Below, one piece after another: positions 16,909 to 26,038 of a DNA stretch of 64,000 bases (its first letter is position 1; each line of letters starts with the position of its first letter). The position numbers were made by a program, and so were the translations under genes. This DNA is from Oryzomicrobium sp. (lineage in GTDB: Bacteria > Pseudomonadota > Gammaproteobacteria > Burkholderiales > Rhodocyclaceae), in NCBI RefSeq assembly GCF_021287045.1, contig NZ_JAJTBG010000008.1, positions 62,001 through 126,000 of the forward strand, written 5' to 3'. The notes beneath the pieces were generated by a model. That model saw only the letters and a list, made by a program, of their open reading frames with translations, made no database searches and was not told the DNA's origin.

Positions 16909-17907
16909 ATGGCGAACGGCAATCAACTCAAAGCATTGCTGCGTTCTCACGCGGAGGGCGACGATCGCCACTTTTACTCGGTGGCCATGCAGATGGCCGC
17001 CCATGAGGCGAAGCAAGGTCACGGAAAGTTGGCCGAAGAGTTGCGCGAACTGATCGATGCCGCAAAGGCCCGCCGCAACGCCAGCAGCGGGGATGGCGCA
17101 ATCCCGATTGCAAGGCCGAAAGGCGAGCTTGCAGGGCTGCTTAACGTCTCCTACCCCTCGCGCCGGTTGAGCGACATGGTGCTGTCCGAGTCGTTGCAGC
17201 AGAGCCTCCAACGCGTGCTCAAAGAGCAAAGACATCTGTCGAAGTTGCGCAGCCACGGCCTGTACCCGCGGCGCAAGCTGCTGCTCGTCGGCCCGTCGGG
17301 TACCGGCAAGACGATGACCGCCTCGGCACTCGCCGGCGAACTAGGCATCCCGCTGTTCGTGGTTCGTCTGGACTCGCTCATCACGAAGTACATGGGGGAG
17401 ACAGCAGCAAAGCTTCGTCAAGTCTTCGACGCTGTGGTGTCCACTCGAGGCGTCTACTTCTTCGACGAGTTTGATGCGATTGGCAGCCAGCGTGGAATGG
17501 CGAACGATGTGGGCGAAATCCGCCGGATCTTGAACAGCTTCCTGCTCATGATTGAGCAGGACGATTCCAACAGCGTGATTGTCGCAGCGACCAACCACCC
17601 GGACATTCTGGACGAAGCACTCTTCAGGCGCTTCGACGACGTGGTCGAGTACCACGCGCCGTCTAAGGTGGAGGTGCAGGCGCTGCTGCGGCTACGCCTA
17701 GCTGTCTACGTCAAGTCGAAGAAGGACCTCGCAGACCTGGCAACAGATGCAGCCGGCTTAAGCCATGCGGAGATCGCGCGGGCGATCGACGATGCGATCA
17801 AAGAGGCCGTGATGCACGATCAGGAGATTATCCCGACCGAAGCGCTGCGCGCCCTGTTGCAGCAGCGCCAGGCAGTGCGCCGCCGCACGGCTGGCTGCAA
17901 AGAGTAA
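16909..17907 (+). CDS. ietA: AAA family ATPase of IetAS-type system
   Basis: 332 aa. A helical N-terminal region (MANGNQLKALLRSHAEGDD) is followed by a AAA domain: Walker A GPSGTGKT (residues 128-135), Walker B YFFDEFDAIG (acidic pair D186-E187), sensor ATNHPDIL and the arginine-finger segment LFRRFDDVVEY. Paired 13 bases upstream of a subtilase, it matches the IetA/IetS arrangement, first described for Ti plasmid stability and incompatibility (ATPase antidote, protease toxin) and later listed as an anti-phage system. The ATG at 16909 is chosen by the family-like start; 16888 and 16786 are longer options. Naming rests on gene pairing and domain type. Confidence 0.8.
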   Translation: MANGNQLKALLRSHAEGDDRHFYSVAMQMAAHEAKQGHGKLAEELRELIDAAKARRNASSGDGAIPIARPKGELAGLLNVSYPSRRLSDMVLSESLQQSLQRVLKEQRHLSKLRSHGLYPRRKLLLVGPSGTGKTMTASALAGELGIPLFVVRLDSLITKYMGETAAKLRQVFDAVVSTRGVYFFDEFDAIGSQRGMANDVGEIRRILNSFLLMIEQDDSNSVIVAATNHPDILDEALFRRFDDVVEYHAPSKVEVQALLRLRLAVYVKSKKDLADLATDAAGLSHAEIARAIDDAIKEAVMHDQEIIPTEALRALLQQRQAVRRRTAGCKE

Positions 17908-17920
17908 GCCATCATTTTGC

Positions 17921-20422
17921 ATGGCCACAGAGAACCATCAGCGGCGCCCGCATCTCTTTCCGCAGGACACGCGCTCCACTGAGGGGTACACCGCTAAGAA
18001 GGCTGTCGTCGTCAAAGCCGCAGTACCGCATCAGCCCCGTGTGCAACATGCGCAGGAGTTGCACACCCAGTTTGCACAGGTAGAGGCGGCTCAGCTGCAG
18101 CTGGTGGCCGAGCAGAAGGCCGCAAAAGTACAGACAGCAATCGGCATCCTGATCGAGTTCGAGAGCCAACAGGGGGTTGAGTTGGCAGCCGAGAGCTTGG
18201 CCCGCGATCGTCAGGGCATTGAACTCATGAACGTACGGAAGCAAGGTAACCAGGTGCTGGCTACCGTTTTCGTGCCCCAGGGAAAGCTGACGCACTTTGA
18301 AAGGCTGATCGAAGCCTACGCCGAACACCGAACCGGTGCTGGCGGTCGTTCTCTCGACAACCAGTCGTTGATTGATGCGATCCGCTCGGTGCGTGTCGCC
18401 ACGTTCGACTCCCTGTGGACAGACAGCGCCGGGGCACTGCCGGCCAACGACGCCGAGGCAATCTGGTGGGAAGCGTGGCTTCCCGCCGGTGACAACCGGC
18501 CGCAAGTCATCGAAGACTTCCGCAAGGTAGGTGAACTGGCGGGGCTACTTATACGGGAGCGAGCGCTGCACTTTCCGGAGCGTTCGGTCGTGCAGATGTA
18601 CGGTAGCAAGGCGCAGTTGCTTCAATCCTCGTTGGTACTCAACATGGTAGCCGAGCTGCGTCGAGCAAAGACGACCGCTGAGTTCTTCGCTGCACTACCG
18701 CAGGAAGAAGAAGCTGAGTGGACCGGGAACCTGCAAGACCGTCTCATGTTGCAGCATGCGGGTAACTCGTACGTCACTTTGCTGGATACCGGCGTCAATC
18801 ATGGGCACCCCCTGCTGGCTCCGATGGTCGCCGACGGTGATCGCCACACCGTGGAGCCTGGTTGGGGACACGATGATACCAATGGTCATGGCACCGAACT
18901 TGCGGGTTTGGCATTGTTCGGTGACCTGACACCGGCGCTTTCGGACAATGGTGCGCTGTCCGTGCCGCATCGCCTTGAATCAGTGAAGATCCTACAGGGA
19001 CCAGGCGACAACGACGGTCAGTCCTACGGCGCGATAACGGCGGAAGCCGTAGCACGTGTTGAAATTACAGCTCAGGACCGCCGCCGCGTGTTCGCGATGG
19101 CAGTGTCGTCCACTGACGGCCGTGATCGAGGGCGCCCTTCGTCGTGGTCTGCTGAGGTCGACCGTCTCGCCTTCGACTGCGAGGGTCAGGGGGAGACCCC
19201 GCGCCTATTTGTGATCTGCGCGGGGAACACGCAGGATCCCAATGCCTGGGGTGACTACCCGGCCAGCCTCTCGACGAACCTAGTGCACGATCCCGGGCAG
19301 GCTTGGAATGCGCTCACGGTGGGTGCGTACTCTGAGCTCACGACGATCTCTGAGGCCTTCGGCCACGAGTATGTCCCGATCGCGGCAGCCGGTGGGCTGA
19401 GCCCATACACGACAACATCGTCGACCTGGCAGCCAGGCTGGCCGTTCAAACCCGACATCGTGATGGAAGGCGGCAATGCGGCGGTCGATGGGACTGGCTT
19501 CACAAGCCAGATGGATAGCCTGTCGCTTCTGACAACCAATTACCAACCCCACGACCGCCTTTTCACGTTGAGTTGGGCGACCAGTGCATCCACTGCCCTG
19601 GCTGCGGGCATGGCCGCTCGGATTCAGGCCGCGTATCCCAACTTTTGGCCAGAGACCATTCGAGCGCTGATGGTCCACTCGGCGCGATGGACGCAGCCGA
19701 TGCTCAACGCTTACACCCCGAACGGGCTTCGCAACCAGGCCAATATGCGACAGCTGCTCCGGCATTGCGGCTACGGCGTTCCCAGTTTGGAGCGGGCATT
19801 GTATAGCGCGAGCAACTCGCTCACGTTGATCGTCCAGGACCAGTTGCAGCCGTACCAGAAGGTGGGCTCGACGGTCCGTACCCGCGATATGCATCTGCAC
19901 GACCTGCCCTGGCCGACCGAGCTGCTTCAGGAGCTGGGCGACGCGCAAGTGACGCTTCGGGTCACGCTCTCGTACTTCATTGAGCCGAACCCTGGCGAGC
20001 GCGGCGGCATCGACAAGTATGCGTACCAGTCGCACGCGTTGCGATTCGCGGTGCGGCGCCCCTTGGAAACCGAGGCTTCCTTTCGGCGCCGCATCAATGC
20101 CCAAGCGGTAGCCGCAGAGCAAGTGCTTCCCGCGGCCGGTGGCGCCGACGTCGGCTGGACCATCGGTGAGCGCACGCGTGCTCGCGGCTCACTCGTAAGC
20201 GATAGCTGGAGAGGAACCGCCGCTGCGCTCGCCAACCGTGGACAGTTGGCAGTCTTTCCTGCGCTGGGATGGTGGCGAAATCGCCCGAGCCACGGGCGGT
20301 TCGACCGGGCGGCCAGGTACAGCCTCGTTGTGTCGATCGAGGCGCCTGAGATCCAGCAGGACCTCTATGCGAGAGTCGCACAGCAGATTGCGGCACCGGT
20401 CGCAATCGAGATCCCGATCTGA
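17921..20422 (+). CDS. ietS: Subtilisin-like serine protease (S8) of IetAS-type system
   Basis: 833 aa cytoplasmic protease with no signal peptide. The N-terminal about 270 residues have no recognised domain. The S8 catalytic triad is D289 (LLDTGVNHGHPLL), H323 (DDTNGHGTELAGL) and S555 (SWATSASTALAAG); the usual GTS before the Ser is ATS here. The oxyanion region FVICAGNTQDP is also present. In the described IetAS system the protease is the toxic partner and the ATPase the antidote. It follows the ATPase gene by 13 bases. The triad is intact, so the pair is probably functional. It is first in the island cargo. Confidence 0.8.
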   Translation: MATENHQRRPHLFPQDTRSTEGYTAKKAVVVKAAVPHQPRVQHAQELHTQFAQVEAAQLQLVAEQKAAKVQTAIGILIEFESQQGVELAAESLARDRQGIELMNVRKQGNQVLATVFVPQGKLTHFERLIEAYAEHRTGAGGRSLDNQSLIDAIRSVRVATFDSLWTDSAGALPANDAEAIWWEAWLPAGDNRPQVIEDFRKVGELAGLLIRERALHFPERSVVQMYGSKAQLLQSSLVLNMVAELRRAKTTAEFFAALPQEEEAEWTGNLQDRLMLQHAGNSYVTLLDTGVNHGHPLLAPMVADGDRHTVEPGWGHDDTNGHGTELAGLALFGDLTPALSDNGALSVPHRLESVKILQGPGDNDGQSYGAITAEAVARVEITAQDRRRVFAMAVSSTDGRDRGRPSSWSAEVDRLAFDCEGQGETPRLFVICAGNTQDPNAWGDYPASLSTNLVHDPGQAWNALTVGAYSELTTISEAFGHEYVPIAAAGGLSPYTTTSSTWQPGWPFKPDIVMEGGNAAVDGTGFTSQMDSLSLLTTNYQPHDRLFTLSWATSASTALAAGMAARIQAAYPNFWPETIRALMVHSARWTQPMLNAYTPNGLRNQANMRQLLRHCGYGVPSLERALYSASNSLTLIVQDQLQPYQKVGSTVRTRDMHLHDLPWPTELLQELGDAQVTLRVTLSYFIEPNPGERGGIDKYAYQSHALRFAVRRPLETEASFRRRINAQAVAAEQVLPAAGGADVGWTIGERTRARGSLVSDSWRGTAAALANRGQLAVFPALGWWRNRPSHGRFDRAARYSLVVSIEAPEIQQDLYARVAQQIAAPVAIEIPI

Positions 20423-20806
20423 GCTACAGGTTGCTGAACTCTTCTCATACCTGGCAGCGTCTCTATGCGCGAGAGTCAGCTTCCCTTTTCGGCGAAATGC
20501 TGCTTTAGGTCGGAAGCCAGCCTATCTAGATAGTTGTACCTTCGAAGATACCAATGGCCGGTCTGAAGTCATAACCTGCCATTTTCATTGAGAGGGTCTG
20601 ACGGCAGTTTCGGCCGAGATGCGGCCGGACAACGACGACTCGGAACGACCTGCTTAGCTTGGGTGGATTGGGAAGGCATAACCAAAGGTTGTGATGAGAA
20701 ATGTTGCAAGTAAATCAGGGAGAGCTGGTGTCGGCGCCAGCGCCCGATAGCCAACAGTTCTCCCGAGCCACTTTTGCAGCAAAAGTCCCATGGGTTCGTG
20801 ACAGCC
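20423..20806. other. Non-coding gap between ietS and the subtilase pseudogene
   Basis: About 380 bases. No ORF has protein-like composition, and no terminator with a T-run was found. Short repeated CGGCC-containing phrases around 20610-20650 look like decayed mobile-element sequence. Confidence 0.35.
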
Positions 20807-21939
20807 TTACACCCGGACAGGAATTGCCAGTCTGGATTCCAAAGCCTGGAGAGGACCATGCGCAGCCAGAATGTCCTCGTAGATGTTGAGGTGCTTGGGG
20901 GCCTTCAACGTCAGCACCAACGCATAGGGGATCAGTGTGGCGTCGCCTCGGTAGGCATTTCCGGCGCCAGCTCTGGCGTTGTAATGGATATCAAAGGTCG
21001 ATCCCTTGAGGCTAGAGCCGTTGTAGTTCTGCTTCCCATGGAGAACGGTTTCCCACTTTGCCAAATCATTCCGTTGCTCTTGCTCCGTCCGCCATTCGCT
21101 GGCTGGGAAGAATGAATCCATTTTGGGGTTCTTGGCGTTCTTGTTGGCCTTCTTGTCGACATGGGGCCGAAACTTAATGTCCAGTCCAGCCTTGGTATAA
21201 GCGCTAAAGTCCTGGGGATCGACCGGGCTTGCGTAGCAAAAGGTTGCTGTTAGTTCCACCCTGCCGGTCATTTGGTCGGGAGGCACGGTACCGGGGCTCT
21301 AAGGTATTTTCCCGGGTTGAGCTTTCCCTGATAAATGATCCGGGCGACTCCCTCGCCGCAGGTGATGATTTCGGTCAGGTCACTCGGGACCAGGCCCCAA
21401 CCGATATCATGCGGATGCAAGCCATCCCGCGCTTCGCAGCTGTGGATCAGCAATGCCTTGATCGTCAGCGGGTGGACGTCGTCTCCCAAGAAGGCGCTGA
21501 CACCTGCAGCAGATCTGAGGGCCAGAGGAGATGCGAAGCTAGTTCCCAGATTGGGCGCAATCCGCGGCGCAACGTCCGACACGGCGACGTGGAAGTATTC
21601 GCTGCCACTCCCCCCGAACGCCAAAACGTCGGGTTTGCGCCGTCCCGGGCTACGGCCGGGCCCTCTGGCACTGTAGTTTGCGCGGGCCCATTCACTCGTG
21701 GTTCTGTCGGATGCGCCGACGGTCAGCGCATTGACGCTGTCTGCCGGCACCTGAATCCGGTCAAAGCCGAGATCCTTGTCACGCTCGCCATTATTGCCGG
21801 CCGCCACAGTCATGAGCGTTTCACCATCGCTGAGCAACGAGTCAATGAGGGATGTCCAGACATGGACCTCAGTGAGTATTCGCATCAAACCTGTCACCCA
21901 GTGGCGTGAAAGCTGCCACAGTAAACCTTGGCAACTCGC
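20807..21939 (-). pseudogene. Truncated and frameshifted subtilase (S8) remnant
   Basis: The minus strand encodes the C-terminal part of a second S8 protease. It has the oxyanion segment LMTVAAGNNGE, ALTVGASDR, and the Ser motif LGTSFASPLALRSAAG, then a C-terminal beta region ending IYEDILAAHGPLQ. The first piece (to 21268) runs out of frame near 21286; loss of one base between VP and PPDQMTG explains the break, after which the second piece (20807-21286) continues. The N-terminal part with the catalytic Asp and His is missing: the frame meets a stop at 21940 just before the DMT transporter gene. It is probably the relic of another ATPase/protease pair. Confidence 0.8.
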
Positions 21940-21977
21940 TCATAACGGGATCACCCACTTCCACCCGCCCCACAGAC

Positions 21978-23036
21978 ATGATCGACCGCAGCCTTCAACG
22001 CTTCGCCTTTCTCGCCCTGTTGGCCGCCGCACTGTTCGGCGCCAGCGCACCGATTTCAAAGTTATTGCTCGCCAACATCAAGCCACTCTCGCTCGCGGGT
22101 CTGTTGTATTTGGGCAGCGGCCTAGGGCTTTTCCTGGTCTGGCTAATTCGTCGCAACAGTAGAATAGGTGCACAGGAATCACCTCTAACTTGCACTGACT
22201 TACCTTGGCTGGCCGGTGCAGTGATCAGCGGGGGCATTGCCGCTCCAGTCCTCCTGCTCTGGGGGCTTTCCGGCGTTTTTGCCTCTGATGCCTCCTTGTT
22301 GCTTTCGACAGAGGGAATGCTCACTACGCTGATTGCCGCATTCGCATTTCATGAAGCCATCGATGCCCGCGTCTGGATCGCATCGGCCCTGATGATTGCC
22401 GCCGGTGCGCTCCTGGCCTATGAGCCTGGGGCCAGCTTCGGACTGTCGTTGCATGCCCTCGCGATCATTGCCGCCTGCGGGTTATGGGGCCTCGACAACA
22501 ACCTGACCCGCCCAATCTCCGGTGGTGATCCAGTGCTGATCGCCATGGTCAAAGGTTTGGTGGCCGGCAGCGTCAATCTCGCACTCGGCCAATTGACGGG
22601 CGCCCCCTGGTTCCCGATGGGGTACGCATGTGGAGCACTGCTGCTGGGAAGTCTCAGCTATGGCGCTAGCCTGCTGTGCTACATCCTAGCGCTCCGTCAT
22701 CTGGGTAGTGCGCGCACAGCCGCTCATTTCGGTACTGCACCGTTCATTGGCGCCGTTCTGTCCGTTCTACTGCTCGGCGAGCCCCTGACCTTGACGCTCC
22801 TGGGAGCCGTAGTGCTCATGCTCGTCGCCACATGGCTCGTGCTGACTGAAAAACACAGCCATGCCCATACGCACAGCCCCCTGACCCACATGCATGCCCA
22901 CACGCACGATGCTCATCATCAGCATCATCATGATGGCAGCGAGGGACCGGAACCCCACACCCACAAGCACCGGCACACGCCGTTGACTCACGTACACGCC
23001 CATCTACCGGACCTGCATCATCGGCATGAGCACTAA
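21978..23036 (+). CDS. EamA/DMT family transporter with histidine-rich C-terminal tail
   Basis: 352 aa. Ten predicted transmembrane segments in two EamA repeats (FLALLAAALFGASAPISKLL at the start; LGSARTAAHFGTAPFIGAVL in repeat 2) occupy residues about 5-287. The last about 63 residues contain 24 histidines in HxH runs, including the repeated phrases PLTHMHAHTHDAHH and PLTHVHAHLPDLHH. Such tails bind Zn, Ni, Co or Cu in other transporters. The substrate is not known; position beside chrBA and the copper genes suggests metal efflux or a metal-related metabolite. The ATG at 21978 is chosen because earlier starts lie in the relic of the neighbouring pseudogene. Confidence 0.85.
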   Translation: MIDRSLQRFAFLALLAAALFGASAPISKLLLANIKPLSLAGLLYLGSGLGLFLVWLIRRNSRIGAQESPLTCTDLPWLAGAVISGGIAAPVLLLWGLSGVFASDASLLLSTEGMLTTLIAAFAFHEAIDARVWIASALMIAAGALLAYEPGASFGLSLHALAIIAACGLWGLDNNLTRPISGGDPVLIAMVKGLVAGSVNLALGQLTGAPWFPMGYACGALLLGSLSYGASLLCYILALRHLGSARTAAHFGTAPFIGAVLSVLLLGEPLTLTLLGAVVLMLVATWLVLTEKHSHAHTHSPLTHMHAHTHDAHHQHHHDGSEGPEPHTHKHRHTPLTHVHAHLPDLHHRHEH

Positions 23037-23044
23037 TCTTCCTT

Positions 23045-23058
23045 GAAATAACTATTTC
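23045..23058. promoter_or_regulatory. Palindrome GAAATA-AC-TATTTC upstream of chrB
   Basis: Perfect 6-bp arms in the 67-base gap between the DMT gene and chrB, followed by GTTTTTG. It could be a ChrB operator or a weak terminator for the upstream gene. Confidence 0.3.
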
Positions 23059-23103
23059 GTTTTTGTAGCATGTAGTTCACATGATGAATTGCGTGTTACA
23101 GAA

Positions 23104-24045
23104 ATGGATTGGCTACTTTTCATTGCAACACTTCCTGGCCAAGCCGGCAGCCTGCGTCTGCGCTTCTGGCGCCAACTCAAGGGCATCGGTGCCGTCAATT
23201 TGCGGGATGGGGTCTACCTCTTGCCCGCCCAGGAATCTTTGCGCCCCGTACTGGCCTCTCTGCGAGACGAGTTGATCGCCGCCGAAGGAAGTGCGTGGCT
23301 TGTCGATCTCCCAAGCCAGTCACCCGAAATGGAGCTGGCCTGGCGCGCCCTGTTTGATCGTAGCGAGGCCTACCGGGAATGGCGCACCGCCTTTGGCGCA
23401 TTCTCCGATAGGCTCGCTGAAGCACCTGAAACGGAGGCCCGGCGACAGGTGCGCCAGATCCGCAAAGATCTTGAAGCCATCGCCACCATCGATTTCTTTC
23501 CAGATGACCAGCTCGACATTGCGCGCCGGGCCCTGGCTGATGCCGAACGGCGGCTAACCCGCCAATTCGCCCCCGACGAGCCCGAGGCCGCCGAGGGGCT
23601 CGTACCGCGGCTCTCGTTATCCAACTACCAGGGGCGTCTATGGGCCACGCGTTCCCGATTGTGGGTGGACCGTATTGCCTCAGCCTGGCTGATCCGCCGC
23701 TTCATTGATCGTGACGCCCGCTTTGTCTGGCTAAAGGACACCAAGGACTGCCCGCCGGATGCCCTCGGTTTTGACTTCGACGGGGCAGCCTTCACCCATG
23801 TTGGCAACCTCGTCAGCTTCGAGACCCTACTGGTGAGCTTTGGCCTTGATACCGACCGCGGACTGCTCCGCCTTGGGGCCTTGGTGCATGGACTTGATGT
23901 CGGGGATGGCATGACGCCCGAAGGCCAGGGATTCGAGGCCATCCTTGAAGGTGCGCGCCAACGCCATACCGACGACGACCGTCTCCTGGAGGAGATCAGC
24001 CCCGTGCTCGATTCCCTCCATGCCTATTTTTCCCTCGGGAAGTAA
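23104..24045 (+). CDS. chrB: Chromate resistance regulator/auxiliary protein ChrB
   Basis: 313 aa. The N-terminal about 100 residues (MDWLLFIATLPGQ, RLRFWRQLKGIGAVNLRDGV) match the ChrB N-terminal domain. The C-terminal domain begins near WATRSRLWVDRIASAWLIRR and includes FDFDGAAFTHVGNLVSFE and HGLDVGDG. ChrB acts as chromate-responsive repressor of chr genes and may aid resistance. The ATG at 23104 gives the usual start; a TTG at 23089 is possible. chrA follows 33 bases after the stop. Confidence 0.9.
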   Translation: MDWLLFIATLPGQAGSLRLRFWRQLKGIGAVNLRDGVYLLPAQESLRPVLASLRDELIAAEGSAWLVDLPSQSPEMELAWRALFDRSEAYREWRTAFGAFSDRLAEAPETEARRQVRQIRKDLEAIATIDFFPDDQLDIARRALADAERRLTRQFAPDEPEAAEGLVPRLSLSNYQGRLWATRSRLWVDRIASAWLIRRFIDRDARFVWLKDTKDCPPDALGFDFDGAAFTHVGNLVSFETLLVSFGLDTDRGLLRLGALVHGLDVGDGMTPEGQGFEAILEGARQRHTDDDRLLEEISPVLDSLHAYFSLGK

Positions 24046-24078
24046 GGCGTTGTGCCGGAGCCATTCCGTGAGGTTGCC

Positions 24079-25251
24079 ATGAACACTCAGACCAACAGCC
24101 CGAACTACACCCTGTGGCAGTGCGTCCTGTACTTCCTACGCTTGGGCGCACTTGGCTTCGGGGGGCCCGTAGCCTTGGTCGGCTACATGCACCGCGATCT
24201 TGTCGAGCGTCGTGGCTGGATCAGTGACTCAGACTACAAGGAAGGCCTGGCGCTGGCTCAGATGGCACCGGGCCCGCTCGCGGCACAACTTGCGATCTAT
24301 CTCGGCTACGTGCATTACCGCATTCTCGGCGCGACGCTCGTCGGTATCGCCTTTGTCGTGCCTTCGTTCCTGATGGTGGTCGCCTTGGGCTGGGCCTATG
24401 TCGCCTTCGGTGGCCTGCAATGGATGCAAGCCGTGTTCTACGGTGTCGGTGCCTCCGTGATCGGCATCATCGCCATCAGTGCCTACAAACTGACCAACAA
24501 GAGCATCGGCAAGGACAAATTGCTGTGGGCGATCTATCTCACCCTGGGGGCCGTCACGGTCATCACCGAGTCGGAGATCGCCTGGCTGTTCATCGCCGCC
24601 GGTCTCCTCGTCTGGTTTTGGCGCGCTCCACCTGAGTGGCTCAAGAAGGGAGGCGTTGCAGCGGCGCTCTCCGGGCAGTTGCCGCCTGCCGCAGGGCTCG
24701 CCTCGTCCTTCGACCCCGGCCTGCTAACCCAAATCGGTCTTTTCTTCGCCAAGGCCGGCGCCTTTGTCTTCGGCTCGGGGCTGGCCATCGTGCCCTTCCT
24801 TTATGGCGGGGTGGTGACCGAGTACCACTGGCTCAACGACAAGCAGTTCGTCGATGCCGTGGCGGTGGCCATGATCACTCCCGGCCCGGTGGTCATCACC
24901 GTCGGCTTCATCGGCTACCTAGTAGCGGGACTACCCGGGGCCTGCGTGGCAGCCTTGGGAACCTTCCTGCCGTGCTACCTGTTCACCGTCATCCCGGCGC
25001 CCTATTTCAAGAAGTACGGGAAGCTGCCCGCCATCGTCGCCTTCGTCGATGGCATCACGGCGGCAGCAGTCGGCGCCATTACGGGATCGGTGATCGTTAT
25101 CGCCCAGCGCTCGATCACCGACATCCCCACGGCCCTACTGGCCATCGGCACCACGGCCCTGCTGTGGAAGTTCAAGAAGCTCCAGGAGCCGGTCATCGTC
25201 GTGGCGGCCGCCACCATCGGACTGGCCCTGTATCCGCTGATGCACCATTGA
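24079..25251 (+). CDS. chrA: Chromate efflux transporter ChrA
   Basis: 390-aa inner-membrane CHR-family transporter that exports chromate. Two homologous halves are visible: LRLGALGFGGPVALVGYMHR with LAQMAPGPLAAQLAIYLGY in the first, and FFAKAGAFVFGSGLAIVPFL with VAMITPGPVVITVGFIGY in the second, plus about 10 hydrophobic segments. The ATG at 24079 follows GTGAGG; a GTG at 24052 would add 9 residues. It forms a chrBA operon. Confidence 0.95.
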   Translation: MNTQTNSPNYTLWQCVLYFLRLGALGFGGPVALVGYMHRDLVERRGWISDSDYKEGLALAQMAPGPLAAQLAIYLGYVHYRILGATLVGIAFVVPSFLMVVALGWAYVAFGGLQWMQAVFYGVGASVIGIIAISAYKLTNKSIGKDKLLWAIYLTLGAVTVITESEIAWLFIAAGLLVWFWRAPPEWLKKGGVAAALSGQLPPAAGLASSFDPGLLTQIGLFFAKAGAFVFGSGLAIVPFLYGGVVTEYHWLNDKQFVDAVAVAMITPGPVVITVGFIGYLVAGLPGACVAALGTFLPCYLFTVIPAPYFKKYGKLPAIVAFVDGITAAAVGAITGSVIVIAQRSITDIPTALLAIGTTALLWKFKKLQEPVIVVAAATIGLALYPLMHH

Positions 25252-25579
25252 CAAGACGAAGGGCACTCATTGAGCGGTCTTCGTTGTCTCCACCGGTAGT
25301 CGCCAGCTTTGTAAAGTAGCGCAGATCGTTGCTCAGTAATTTGTATCGCGTGGATTCATGGCTATGCCGTAAACCTAAGCGAGAAATTCAAGTCATTTTC
25401 AACTCTGCGCCAAGACGGAATGTTTAAGCCGATCCTTACACCACTGTTAGGATTCAATTGTTTTTTTTCCAAACTGTAATTTTTAAGCAATATTTTTGTG
25501 GGGCTCCGGTTTCTATGATTTGTGCGTGACAAGTTGATTCCATTTCACATACACACGCTTACTTCATATGGAGATCCCC
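25252..25579. other. AT-rich intergenic region between chrA and czcE-like gene
   Basis: About 330 bases. An imperfect hairpin just after chrA (arms GACAAGACGAAG and CTTCGTTGTC) may terminate it. The middle (25430-25500) is AT-rich with long T runs and probably holds the promoter of the downstream gene, but no copper-box palindrome of the kind seen at 36620 was found. A ribosome site GGAGA (25570-25574) precedes the ATG at 25580. Confidence 0.4.
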
Positions 25580-25972
25580 ATGAAAACTCAGACTACAAAA
25601 TATTTGGTTGCTGCCATCTTCGCCATTGGGGGCACTACCAATGCTCTTGCTCATGAAGATAGCTCTGAGGCTGGTACATTCCATTGGCTATCTCATGTCG
25701 GCGAGCAGAGCGCCCAAGCCCCGGCGAACCAGCAACAACCCGAGGGCTACTCCGTTTCCGCACCTGCAAACCGAGTTGTGACTGTCACGGATGACACGAA
25801 ATACCTGAATGCAACCCGCTTGGAGACGGTTGAAATCAGGGTCGGCGAGAAATCTGTGACCTGGTTCTTCGACACGCTTGGACTTCAAGTCTTCCCGCTT
25901 TCAAAAATCATCTCTGGCGCAGAGAGCGTTACGGTCTATGTGGCTGAAAACCCTGCCTACCAAGGCGGCTAA
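25580..25972 (+). CDS. CzcE-like periplasmic heavy-metal-binding protein
   Basis: 130 aa. A signal peptide is followed by cleavage near NALA-HED. The mature part carries the CzcE-family pattern YSVSAPANRVVTVTDDTKYL, ETVEIRVGEKSVTWFFDTLG and VTVYVAENPAYQGG. CzcE of Cupriavidus binds copper in the periplasm at the end of the czc cluster. This one is monocistronic, with a strong terminator 25 bases after its stop and its own promoter region. Start ATG 25580 with GGAGA spaced 5 bases away. Confidence 0.85.
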   Translation: MKTQTTKYLVAAIFAIGGTTNALAHEDSSEAGTFHWLSHVGEQSAQAPANQQQPEGYSVSAPANRVVTVTDDTKYLNATRLETVEIRVGEKSVTWFFDTLGLQVFPLSKIISGAESVTVYVAENPAYQGG

Positions 25973-25997
25973 GGGGTTTAAAAAACTAATCCTGTAT

Positions 25998-26035
25998 AAA
26001 ACAATGGGCCCCAACGAGGCCCATTGTTTTATCTT
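25998..26035. terminator. Bidirectional terminator between czcE-like and methyltransferase-like genes
   Basis: Perfect 13-bp stem AAAACAATGGGCC (25998-26010) and GGCCCATTGTTTT (26018-26030), followed by ATCTTTATTT. The arm ends give U-rich tails in both directions. Confidence 0.92.
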
Positions 26036-26038
26036 TAT

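Noticed and set aside
20569..20889. Small ORFs in the gap after ietS
   Set aside because: No ribosome site, no protein-like composition and overlapping on both strands.
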